A stretch of 64,000 nucleotides of DNA from Paraburkholderia polaris (GTDB lineage Bacteria; Pseudomonadota; Gammaproteobacteria; Burkholderiales; Burkholderiaceae): positions 1-64,000 of the forward strand of contig NZ_JABBGJ010000023.1 of the NCBI RefSeq assembly GCF_012927345.1, read 5' to 3'. Numbering within the stretch: the first letter of the stretch is position 1; each line of letters opens with the position of its first letter. Below the pieces are notes generated by a model, which worked only from the letters and a program-made list of their open reading frames with translations, searched no databases and was not told the origin of the DNA. Shown in pieces: positions 49,721 through 58,188 of this stretch. The translations under genes were made by a program, and so were the position numbers.

Positions 49721-49804
49721 GCACGTGAGCACGTGAGCACGTGAGCACATGAGCACGTGAGCACGTGAGCACGTGAGCACATGAGCACATGAGCACATGT
49801 GCTC
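49721..49804. repeat. Tandem array of ten 8-base units ending in a palindrome
   Basis: Six copies of GCACGTGA, three of GCACATGA and one GCACATGT run without interruption from 49721 to 49800. The array ends in GAGCACATGTGCTC (49791-49804), a perfect palindrome. It lies between metY and the Ntn-hydrolase gene. An 8-base period suggests slippage-prone DNA; G/A variation at one position distinguishes sub-blocks. Confidence 0.9.
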
Positions 49805-49943
49805 ACGCCGCGCGATTCATGCTCGTGCGCGGTGTTGACTGCATATTGCCGCTGCGCGCTGATTTACTTCGGCACGGCGTGCGAACTTATACTCGATACT
49901 CCGACGAGCTCACTCACAGCTCATCCCCAGCAGCGGAGTAGCG

Positions 49944-51530
49944 ATGCACGATATAAGACTCGCCAGCAGCGCCGGCGGCATGGTCACCAGCCCGCATGCA
50001 GTTGCCAGCGCCGCGGGCCTCGACGTATTGCGCGCGGGCGGCAATGCGATCGAAGCCGCGATCGCCATCGGCGCGGCGCTGTGCGTGACGTATCCGCATT
50101 TTACGGGACTCGGCGGCGACGCTTTCTGGGTGATCGGCGACCGGCAAGGGATGTTGCGCACGGTATCGGGCATCGGCCAGGCCGCGGCGCAGTTGCCTGA
50201 GTTCGACGGCGCTATTCCTCTGCGCGGGGCGGCGTCTGCGATCACCACGGCCGCGACCGTCGATACGTGGAATCAGGCGTATCAAATCAGCCGGGCGTCA
50301 TGGGGCGGGCGGCAATCATGGGCATCGCTGTTTGATCGCGCGCTCGAATATGCAGCGGATGGATTTCCGGTCACGCCTTCGCAGCATTTCTGGCAAACAC
50401 TTCGCGCGAATGAATTGCGTTTGCTGCCCGGCTTTGCGGCGACTTTTGCGCCGCATGGCCGCATTCCCGCCATCGCCCAACGCTTCTCACAGCCCGCGCT
50501 GGCGAAGAGCATCGAGCGGATTGCCCGCTTCGGCGCGCACGAATTCTATGAAGGCGAGCTTGCAGAGCGGATCGCGCGTGGTTTGCGCGAGGCCGGCTCG
50601 CCGTTGACGTTGAGCGACCTGGCGCGAACGCAAGCGCGTGATGAAGTGCCCTTGCGTGTCGCCTATCGTGGCGGCGAACTGGTCAGCATGCGGCCGCCGA
50701 CTCAAGGTGTGACGACACTGCAGATCATGGGCACCCTCGATCGTTTCGATTTTGAGCAGATTGCAGAAGGCAGTGCCGATTACTACCATCTGCTGGTGGA
50801 AGCCGTGAAATGTGCATTCGTGGACCGCGACCGCTTCGTGTCCGATCCTGAGTTCAACAGCGTGCCGGTCGACGACATGCTCTCGCCCGCTACGCTCGAT
50901 GCGCATGCACGCTCGATCAATCCGCGTGAAGCGCGCGCCTGGCCCCATGTGTTTCGCCCGGGCGACACGGTGTTTATCGGCGCGACGGATAGCGAAGGCC
51001 GCAGCGTCAGTGTTCTGCAAACCGTTTACTTCGACTGGGGTAGCGGCGTGGTGGCAGGCGATACGGGGATTCTGTGGCACAACCGCGGCGCGTCGTTCAG
51101 CACGAATCCCCTGCATCACAACGCCGTGCAGCCGGGTAAGCGACCGTTCCATACGCTCAACCCCGGCATGTATCTGAAGGATGGCCGGCCGCACCTGCTG
51201 TTCGGCACACAAGGCGCCGACGGTCAGCCGCAAACGCTGGCCGCGATCCTCACGCGCCTGATCGACTACGGGATGGACCCGCTCACTGCCCTCGCCCGTC
51301 CGCGCTTTCTGCTTGGCAAGACCTTCTCCGACACGCGCGATGCCTTGAAGCTCGAAGAAGACGCCGGCGCCGACGTGTTCGCGGCGCTTGCCGCGCGTGG
51401 GCATGAAGTCAGCGCCATCCCGGCGCAGAGTCCTTTAGCGGGACATCCCGGGGTGATCCGCATCGAGGCAGATGGCTTGGCCTCAGGCGCTCACGATCCG
51501 CGCAGCGATGGCCGCGCGCTCGGGGTCTAG
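49944..51530 (+). CDS. Gamma-glutamyltransferase-family Ntn-hydrolase, HpxW-like (oxamate amidohydrolase type)
   Basis: A 528-residue Ntn-hydrolase without a signal peptide, hence cytoplasmic. It self-cleaves before a threonine in related enzymes; the candidate is Thr in PGDTVFIGATD (about 345), where GGT has TTH. Segments GGNAIEAAIA, GLGGDAFWVI, MRPPTQGVTTLQIM, HNRGASFS and FHTLNPGM fit the HpxW branch, whose Klebsiella member hydrolyses oxamate in purine/oxalurate breakdown. The presence of an HpxZ-like gene nearby supports a ureide role, though they are 10 kb apart. It starts behind CGGAGTAGCG. Confidence 0.8.
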   Translation: MHDIRLASSAGGMVTSPHAVASAAGLDVLRAGGNAIEAAIAIGAALCVTYPHFTGLGGDAFWVIGDRQGMLRTVSGIGQAAAQLPEFDGAIPLRGAASAITTAATVDTWNQAYQISRASWGGRQSWASLFDRALEYAADGFPVTPSQHFWQTLRANELRLLPGFAATFAPHGRIPAIAQRFSQPALAKSIERIARFGAHEFYEGELAERIARGLREAGSPLTLSDLARTQARDEVPLRVAYRGGELVSMRPPTQGVTTLQIMGTLDRFDFEQIAEGSADYYHLLVEAVKCAFVDRDRFVSDPEFNSVPVDDMLSPATLDAHARSINPREARAWPHVFRPGDTVFIGATDSEGRSVSVLQTVYFDWGSGVVAGDTGILWHNRGASFSTNPLHHNAVQPGKRPFHTLNPGMYLKDGRPHLLFGTQGADGQPQTLAAILTRLIDYGMDPLTALARPRFLLGKTFSDTRDALKLEEDAGADVFAALAARGHEVSAIPAQSPLAGHPGVIRIEADGLASGAHDPRSDGRALGV

Positions 51531-51612
51531 CAACGCGGCGATTGGTTTCGCGCCGGCTGAGAGCGGACCCGCACCGGTATTCGTTTCGAAGTCGATTTCC
51601 ACGTTTGGAAGC

Positions 51613-52353
51613 CTAGGTTCGAGTGGCGTAGCCGGTGATGCCGAGCAACTGGCCGAGGCTTTTCTCGCCACGCATCCTCGAGGTTTCGATCCGCTCTTCG
51701 ATATCCCGAAGATGTGCTTCCATATGGCCCATTGCACCCGCTGCATCGCGTGCCTCGATGCAATCGACGATCGCCGCATGCTCTGCGTGCTCGCACGGCG
51801 CATGCCCCGGTGGTTCATACACGCCGACAATCAGCGAGCAGCGCGAAACCAGTTCCTTCAGATAGTTTTGCAGAATCGAGTTGCCCGCCAGCGCGGCGAT
51901 GCGCATATGAAAGCCACTGGCGAGCGTGGCCCACGAAGGCTGGTCGAAGCGATGCATCGCCTCGTGCTCGCTCGCCAACTGCTGGCGCAAGGCGTTGATG
52001 TCCCCGGCACTCGCGCGCTGCACGGCAAGCTCGACCAGCATGCGTTCGACCGAGCGCCGCGCCTCGAAGATCTCGCGCGTTTCTTCGGGCGTCGGCTCGG
52101 CGATCACCGCGCCTTTGTTCGGCCGCAGCACGACGATGCCGTCGTAGGCGAGCTTTTCCAGCACTCGCCGCACGATCGCGCGGCCCACGCCGAACAGTTG
52201 GCATAACTCGGGTTCCGGCAGCTTCGTGCCGGGCGTCAAACGATGATTCAGCACGCCGTCGAAGATCGACTGATAGATGCGCGCGTCGACGTCCGCCTCC
52301 TCTTTCGGCGTTTTTCTGGCGGTGGCCGCGCCGGCGTTCGGGCTCATGCTCAT
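51613..52353 (-). CDS. GntR-family (FCD) regulator
   Basis: A 246-residue regulator: winged helix at about 22-90 (IYQSIFDGVLNHRLTPGTKL...LFGVGRAIVRRVLEKLAYDG) and FCD domain with SGFHMRIAALAGN and a HAEHAAIVDCIEARD end. The start at 52353 overlaps the stop of the deacetylase-like gene by four bases, so it is translated with it. It probably controls that gene and perhaps the flanking HpxW-like and ABC genes. Confidence 0.9.
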   Translation of the reverse strand: MSMSPNAGAATARKTPKEEADVDARIYQSIFDGVLNHRLTPGTKLPEPELCQLFGVGRAIVRRVLEKLAYDGIVVLRPNKGAVIAEPTPEETREIFEARRSVERMLVELAVQRASAGDINALRQQLASEHEAMHRFDQPSWATLASGFHMRIAALAGNSILQNYLKELVSRCSLIVGVYEPPGHAPCEHAEHAAIVDCIEARDAAGAMGHMEAHLRDIEERIETSRMRGEKSLGQLLGITGYATRT

Positions 52354-53315
52354 GCGACCTCGGGGCGCAGCACGCCGTCCCGCTCCAGTTCGTCCATGTG
52401 ACGCGCGATCGCGCCTGGCGTCGTCATCCACACATCGCCGGTCGCTCGTGCCGCGGCGATATGTTCGAGCGCGCGGCGCAGATGCCGCAGTCTGTAGGGC
52501 TGCCCCACCAGATAAGGATGCAGCGCGATGCCCATGACGAGCGCCTGGGGCTGCGTGCCGCGATTGGCCTGTTCGAGCATCTCGTCGAACTGATCGATGA
52601 TCATGTCGGCGAACGCGCGGCCGTCCATATGGCGGCCCACCATCATCGGCAGATCGTTGAGTTCCTGCGGGTACGGAATCGACCATAGCGGGCCGCCACG
52701 TGTGGCCATGCGCACCGGACGATCGTCGTGACACCAGTTCAGCGTGTAGCGATATCCGGTCTCAGCCAGCAGATCGGGCGTCAAGTGTGATTCCGATATC
52801 CAAGGCGAGAGCCAGCCTGCCGGCGGCGTGCCGGACGTTTCGGCGATACGTTCGCGGCAATGCAGAAGCAGCTCACGTTCGCCGTTTTCGTCGAGGTCGC
52901 TTTGCCGATGCGCATTGGTGTGCCCATGGCCGATCAGTTCGTCGCCACGCGCCACGCATGCCTCGATCAATTCCGGGCAATGGTCGTAGAGCGCGGTATT
53001 GATGAGCGTGCCCGCGGGCATGTCCAGTTGGTCGAACAGTTCGATGCAGCGCCACGCGCCCACGCGGTTGCCGTATTCGCGCCAGCTATGGTTCAGCACA
53101 TCCGGTTGCGGGGAGATCGGGCCCAGTGCGGCGCCGAGTCCCTCGCCGAACGCAAAGTGTTCGATGTTGAAGCCGAGGTAGACCGCGAGTCCACTATCGC
53201 CGGGCCAGCGGAACGCGTCGCTGTCCGTGATCGGGCGATACGTAAAGCGGCCATGAGTGGTGATCAATTGACGGGCGCGGGTCTGTGCTGCGGGCATGTT
53301 CCGTGTGTCGTTCAT
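52350..53315 (-). CDS. Polysaccharide-deacetylase-fold protein, PuuE (allantoinase)-like
   Basis: A 321-residue NodB/CE4-fold protein. Layout resembles PuuE, a metal-independent-type allantoinase: FRWPGDSGLAVYLGFNIEHF near the start, GAWRCIELFDQLDMPAG, the His-containing loop GDELIGHGHTNAHRQ (about 127-141), and LHPYLVGQPYRLRHLRRALE near the end. The usual first metal Asp is replaced by Asn in GFNIE. A ureide or amide substrate is likelier than a polysaccharide because there is no signal peptide. It is divergent from the polyamine-type ABC operon. Confidence 0.8.
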   Translation of the reverse strand: MNDTRNMPAAQTRARQLITTHGRFTYRPITDSDAFRWPGDSGLAVYLGFNIEHFAFGEGLGAALGPISPQPDVLNHSWREYGNRVGAWRCIELFDQLDMPAGTLINTALYDHCPELIEACVARGDELIGHGHTNAHRQSDLDENGERELLLHCRERIAETSGTPPAGWLSPWISESHLTPDLLAETGYRYTLNWCHDDRPVRMATRGGPLWSIPYPQELNDLPMMVGRHMDGRAFADMIIDQFDEMLEQANRGTQPQALVMGIALHPYLVGQPYRLRHLRRALEHIAAARATGDVWMTTPGAIARHMDELERDGVLRPEVA

Positions 53316-53538
53316 GTAAAGAAGCCGTGAGTGGCGAAAAGCGACGCGTGGCGCCCCGGATGAACCGAGTTGGCCGGATCATGCCCCGGGACGGACCGAG
53401 GACGCACCGCGATCGCGCAAAAAAATCTCTTTAATCGCTGACGATCGACGCTGCAGATCGTTTGCAATATGTGAGCCAACTCGTCGACGTTAAGCACACC
53501 GGCGCGTTTGCAATTGGCGAGCGGCACGATGCGATGGG

Positions 53539-53554
53539 TGGCACATGTCTTGCA
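53539..53554 (+). promoter_or_regulatory. Consensus sigma54 promoter of the polyamine-type ABC operon
   Basis: TGGCACATGTCTTGCA is a full match to TGGCAC-N5-TTGCA with GG and GC 10 bases apart. The predicted start near 53565 gives a 65-base leader before the ATPase ATG. The 316-base intergenic region upstream also holds GCAATTGGCGAGCGGCAC-like sequence that may host an enhancer-binding protein. Confidence 0.7.
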
Positions 53555-53631
53555 TTTGGATCGTTTCGCATAGGCATCGCGTGTGATTTTTCGCGTGCCC
53601 GCTCTTTGCCGTTCACGAGGACACCCACTTA

Positions 53632-54690
53632 ATGATTCAGCCTGCTTCAACGGTACTCGAAACCAAAGCCGCCGATATCGAACTGGTGCATGTGTCGAAG
53701 CAATACGGCGACTCGCTTGCCGTCGACGCCATCGATCTGCGCATTGCCGGCGGTCAGTACTGCTGCCTGCTCGGGCCGTCGGGATGCGGCAAGACCTCGA
53801 CCTTGCGCATGATCGCCGGGCATGAATCGGTCACCGAAGGTGACATTCTGATCGCGGGCCGCAACGTCACGCGTGAGGAACCCGCTGCCCGCGGCACGGC
53901 CATGGTGTTTCAGAACTATGCGCTGTTCCCGCATCTGAGCGCGCTCGACAACGTCGCGTTCAGCCTGAAAATGCGCGGCATCACGAAGGATGTGCGCCGC
54001 AAGCGTGCCGGCGAACTGCTGGAGCTGGTCGCGATGTCCGCGTATGCCGAACGCAAACCGGCGCAGCTATCAGGTGGTCAGCAGCAACGTGTAGCGCTCG
54101 CGCGTGCGTTGCTGAATCAACCGGGCTGTCTATTGCTCGACGAACCGCTGTCCGCGCTCGATCCCTTCCTGCGCGTGCAGATGCGAGCGGAACTCAAGCG
54201 CTGGCAGAAAGAACTCGGCATTACGTTCGTGCACGTCACGCACTCGCAGGAAGAAGCGATGGCGCTTGCCGATCTGGTGGTCGTGATGAGCCACGGGCGG
54301 ATCGAACAAAGCGGCACGCCGCACGAAGTCTTCAACCGTCCGCGCACCGAATTCGTCGCGCGGTTTCTCGGCGGTCACAACGTATTCAACGCGAACGGCC
54401 GCTCGTTTACCGTGCGCGCCGATCATCTGCGGGTGGTGCCGCACGGCGTCACGCCCGTCCAAACGGCGACCGGTGAGAGTGGCCTGACCCGAATCGGCGG
54501 CGTGCCCTGCAAGGTCCGTGAAGCGGAGTACCAGGGTACCCATTTGCGCATGACACTCGATCCGCTCGACGGCTCGCCTGAACTGATCTCTCTGGTGAGC
54601 GACAGCGACTATGACCCGGCGCGGCTCGGCCCCGACGCACGCGTGGTGGTCTGGTGGAACGAGCAGGACGCGCATCCGCTGGCCGCCTGA
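53632..54690 (+). CDS. ABC importer ATPase, spermidine/putrescine (PotA) type
   Basis: A 352-residue ATPase: Walker A GPSGCGKTS, signature LSGGQQQRVALARAL, Walker B CLLLDEPLSALD, and a C-terminal TOBE domain (about 285-345). First gene of a four-gene importer. The type transports polyamines, or other cationic or small organic solutes; the substrate here is open. Confidence 0.9.
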   Translation: MIQPASTVLETKAADIELVHVSKQYGDSLAVDAIDLRIAGGQYCCLLGPSGCGKTSTLRMIAGHESVTEGDILIAGRNVTREEPAARGTAMVFQNYALFPHLSALDNVAFSLKMRGITKDVRRKRAGELLELVAMSAYAERKPAQLSGGQQQRVALARALLNQPGCLLLDEPLSALDPFLRVQMRAELKRWQKELGITFVHVTHSQEEAMALADLVVVMSHGRIEQSGTPHEVFNRPRTEFVARFLGGHNVFNANGRSFTVRADHLRVVPHGVTPVQTATGESGLTRIGGVPCKVREAEYQGTHLRMTLDPLDGSPELISLVSDSDYDPARLGPDARVVVWWNEQDAHPLAA

Positions 54691-54820
54691 GCGCTTGCGC
54701 GACACTAAAGTGGCATGGCAGCGAAGAGTACGTCTGAACGAGAAGCTTCAACCGAACGACAAACAAGCGTTGATTAAAGATCAAGCGAACGTCAAGCGAA
54801 CGTCAACTGAGGAGAAGACA

Positions 54821-56116
54821 ATGAGTGAAGCGAACGAGAGCCCGGCAGCGGCCCCATCCGACCTGACGGAAAAAGGCCTGTCGCGCCGCACGTTCATCAA
54901 GGGCGCCGTGGCGGCGGCCGGTATTGCCGGTTTTCCGTACGTGCATGCGCAGGAGAAGATCACGTTGCGCTACCTCGGCACAGCGGTGAATCAGAGCGCC
55001 GACATCGCGAAGAAATTCAAGGAAGACACGGGCATCGACATCCAGTACGTACCGGTGACGACTGACGATGTGGCCAAGCGCATCATCACGCAGCCCAACT
55101 CGTTCGATATTGTCGACACCGAATATTTCGCGCTCAAGAAACTGATTCCGGCCGGCACGCTCGCGGGCATGGACGCGAAGCGCATCAAGCTCGCCGACAA
55201 GATCACGCCAGTGCTGACGCGCGGTGAAGTCAACGGCAAGAAGATCGGCGATCAGGGCACCGCGCCGAAGAAGGTGATGTTCCTGACCGGTCCGCGCTCC
55301 ACCGAATTCTCCGCGACGCCGACCGAATGGATGACGCTGATTCCGACCACGTACAACGCGGACACGCTCGGCATTCGGCCCGACCTCATCAAACGCCCGA
55401 TCGACAGCTGGGCTGAACTGCTCAATCCGCAATTCAAGGGCAAGGCTGCGCTGTTGAACATTCCCGCGATCGGCATCATGGATTCGGCAATGGCGATCGA
55501 GGCGATGGGTCACGTGAAATACGGCGACAAAGGCAACATGACCAAGGCCGAGATCGACCAGACCATCAAGATCCTGATCGAAGCCAAGCGCGCCGGCCAG
55601 TTCCGCGCGTTTTGGAAAGACTTCAACGAAAGCGTCAACCTGATGGCCTCGGGCGAAGTGGTGATCCAGTCGATGTGGTCGCCGGCCGTGACCAAAGTGC
55701 GCACCATGGGCATCGCCTGCAAGTTCCAGCCGCTCAAGGAAGGCTATCGCTCGTGGGCGTCGGGTTTCGGCTTTCCGCGCTCGCTGCAGGGCAAGAAGCT
55801 CGACGCTGCGTACGAGTTCGTCAACTGGTTCCAGGACGGCTGGGCCGGCGCCTACCTGATGCGTCAAGGTTATTACTCGGGTGTGCTCGAGACAGCGAAA
55901 ACGCACATGCAGCCCTACGAATGGGACTACTGGATCGAAGGCAAAGCGGCCGCGCAGGACATCAAGGCGCCCGATGGCCAGCTGCTCGAGAAAGCCGGCA
56001 CCGTGCGCGACGGCGGGTCCTACAACCAGCGCATGGGTGCGATTGCCTGCTGGAATGCGGTGATGGACGAGAACATCTATATGGTTCAGAAGTGGAACGA
56101 GTTCATCGCGGCTTGA
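54821..56116 (+). CDS. ABC substrate-binding protein, PotD/extracellular type 1, with Tat signal
   Basis: A 431-residue periplasmic binding protein with a twin-arginine signal (LSRRTFIKGAVAAAGIAGF, about 20-38). The mature part has the type-1 binding-protein pattern (FKEDTGIDIQYVPVTTDDVAKRI, WAELLNPQFKGKAALL, LMASGEVVIQSMWSP). The start at 54821 follows GAGGAGAAG. The leader before it contains a duplicated AAGCGAACGTC. It supplies substrate to the permeases that follow. Confidence 0.9.
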   Translation: MSEANESPAAAPSDLTEKGLSRRTFIKGAVAAAGIAGFPYVHAQEKITLRYLGTAVNQSADIAKKFKEDTGIDIQYVPVTTDDVAKRIITQPNSFDIVDTEYFALKKLIPAGTLAGMDAKRIKLADKITPVLTRGEVNGKKIGDQGTAPKKVMFLTGPRSTEFSATPTEWMTLIPTTYNADTLGIRPDLIKRPIDSWAELLNPQFKGKAALLNIPAIGIMDSAMAIEAMGHVKYGDKGNMTKAEIDQTIKILIEAKRAGQFRAFWKDFNESVNLMASGEVVIQSMWSPAVTKVRTMGIACKFQPLKEGYRSWASGFGFPRSLQGKKLDAAYEFVNWFQDGWAGAYLMRQGYYSGVLETAKTHMQPYEWDYWIEGKAAAQDIKAPDGQLLEKAGTVRDGGSYNQRMGAIACWNAVMDENIYMVQKWNEFIAA

Positions 56117-56237
56117 TCGCGGCTTGAGCGTGGCTTGAGCGACTGAATCGCATGCCGGACTGCCGGTGCATGACAGGCCGGCAGTTCTTCAATGGCGCAG
56201 CAAATCCGCCGCGTAGTGCTTCCACAGATATCCGCCC

Positions 56238-57152
56238 ATGGCAACGATCGACCTTCCCTCTCACGCGCAGGACGAACCCGTCAAACACCGGCGCGCGCCG
56301 GCATGGTTGCAGGCGACGCCGCTTTCGCTGACGTTCCTGCTGTTTTTCATCGTGCCGTTGGTGATTACGTTGATCGTCAGTTTCTGGGACTTCAACGAAT
56401 ACCAGATCATTCCCGCCTTCACGCTGAAAAACTACGCGGCCATTTTCAACGGCTGTTCGTCGATGACGGACGTCTGCGTGACCTTCAAGACGTATTGGTC
56501 GACGCTCACATTCTGCGCGATCGTGTGGGCCGTGACCTTGCTGCTGGGCTTTTCGATCGCTTACTTCCTCGCGTTCCACGTGCGCACGACGAGCATGCAG
56601 ACGATACTTTTCCTTGTCTGCACGATTCCGTTCTGGACGTCGAACGTGATTCGCATGATCTCGTGGATGCCGCTCCTTGGCCGTAACGGCCTCGTCAATC
56701 AGGCGCTGCTGGGTGCGCATCTGATCGATCAGCCGCTCGAATGGTTGCTGTATTCGAACTTCTCGGTCGTGCTGGCGTTCGTGCATCTCTACACCTTCTT
56801 CATGATCGTGCCGATTTTCAACGCGATGATGCGCATCGACCGCTCGTTGCTCGAAGCCGCGCGCGATGCCGGCGCGAGCGGCTGGCAAGTGATTCGCGAC
56901 GTAGTGTTGCCGTTGTCGAAGACCGGCATCGTGATCGGGTCGATCTTCGTGATCACGATCGTGATGGGCGATTTCCTGACCGTCGGCGTGATGGGTGGGC
57001 AGCAGATCGCATCGGTCGGCAAGATCATTCAGGTGCAGACCGGCTACCTGCAATTTCCCGCAGCGGCAGCCAACGCGATCATTCTGCTGGCGGTGGTGTT
57101 GATGATCGTGTGGGGTTTGACGCGGGTGGTCGACATCCGCAAGGAGCTGTGA
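56238..57152 (+). CDS. ABC importer permease, PotB type
   Basis: A 304-residue permease with six or so helices and the coupling motif EAARDAGASGWQVIRDVVLPLSK (about 205-227). A short soluble N-terminus precedes TM1 (about 35-55). A periplasmic loop with a cysteine pair (NGCSSMTDVCVTF, about 74-86) may be disulfide-bonded. It is followed two bases after its stop by the second permease gene. Confidence 0.9.
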   Translation: MATIDLPSHAQDEPVKHRRAPAWLQATPLSLTFLLFFIVPLVITLIVSFWDFNEYQIIPAFTLKNYAAIFNGCSSMTDVCVTFKTYWSTLTFCAIVWAVTLLLGFSIAYFLAFHVRTTSMQTILFLVCTIPFWTSNVIRMISWMPLLGRNGLVNQALLGAHLIDQPLEWLLYSNFSVVLAFVHLYTFFMIVPIFNAMMRIDRSLLEAARDAGASGWQVIRDVVLPLSKTGIVIGSIFVITIVMGDFLTVGVMGGQQIASVGKIIQVQTGYLQFPAAAANAIILLAVVLMIVWGLTRVVDIRKEL

Positions 57153-57154
57153 AG

Positions 57155-58060
57155 ATGCAGGCCATTCGTCACAAACATCGGGAGCATCGACCGGCGAGCT
57201 TTTACTGGCTCGCGCTGCTGTTCGGGCTGTTCGTCCTGTTCCTGTATGGACCGGTGATTACGATTTTCATTCTTTCGTTTCAGGGCCCCGAGGGCGGATT
57301 GACGTTTCCGATGCGCGGTGTGTCGCTGCATTGGTTTGCCGTGCTGCGCGATGGTGTCGGCGATGTCGATATCTGGGCTGCGTTTGGTCGATCCGTGCGG
57401 CTCGCGTTGGCGGTCACCGTGCTGACCGTTCTGTTCTCCGTGGCGGCGGGGTTGGCTTTTCGCCGGCGATTTCGCGGGGATACAGCGGTGTTTTACGTGT
57501 CGGTTGCCAGTCTGATCATGCCGTCCATTATCGTTTCGCTTGGGATCGGCTTGACGTTCCGGTTGCTGGACAACGGTGTGAAGTATCTTGCTTCCGCGTG
57601 GGGGTATCAGTCTTTTGCCGATACCTATACGACTTCGATGGGCCTGTTCACGTCGGCGCTGGGCGCGCATTTGACGTGGACGCTGCCGTTCGGTTTGCTG
57701 GTGATGTTTGCTGTTTTCAACCGCTTCAATCCTGCTTATGAAGAGGCTTCGCGGGATCTGGGCGCCACGCCTTGGCAGAGTTTCCGGCATGTCGTCCTGC
57801 CGATTATTGGACCTTCGGTGGTGGGCGTCGCCATGTTCGGGTTCACGCTTTCATGGGATGAGATTGCTCGCACCTCGCAGGCGATTGGGGATCAAAATAC
57901 TTTGCCGCTTGAGTTGCAGGGGCTGACTACTTCGGTGACTACGCCGGTGATTTACGCGCTTGGGACAATGACTACGGTCCTGTCGCTGACTGTGATGGGG
58001 GTGTGTTTGCTTGCCGTGAGGGTCCTGGCGCGCAGGCGTGCGGTTGCCGGAATGAAGTAG
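57155..58060 (+). CDS. ABC importer permease, PotC type
   Basis: A 301-residue permease: TM1 at about 16-38, coupling motif EEASRDLGATPWQSFRHVVLPII (about 195-217), and FTLSWDEIARTSQAIG after it, typical of PotC. The second half of the gene and the following 100 bases have lower GC at third positions than its neighbours. It completes the importer. Confidence 0.9.
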   Translation: MQAIRHKHREHRPASFYWLALLFGLFVLFLYGPVITIFILSFQGPEGGLTFPMRGVSLHWFAVLRDGVGDVDIWAAFGRSVRLALAVTVLTVLFSVAAGLAFRRRFRGDTAVFYVSVASLIMPSIIVSLGIGLTFRLLDNGVKYLASAWGYQSFADTYTTSMGLFTSALGAHLTWTLPFGLLVMFAVFNRFNPAYEEASRDLGATPWQSFRHVVLPIIGPSVVGVAMFGFTLSWDEIARTSQAIGDQNTLPLELQGLTTSVTTPVIYALGTMTTVLSLTVMGVCLLAVRVLARRRAVAGMK

Positions 58061-58188
58061 GCTTTCTGCCTGTAAGGCCATTTCACTACTTCTTCTAAGA
58101 ATCGACCAAATACTTCGTTGCTAGCACCCCGCCCACTCCCGTACCGTTCTCAGATTGCGCCCGGCGCCCGCCCCGCTTTGGAGAACTC

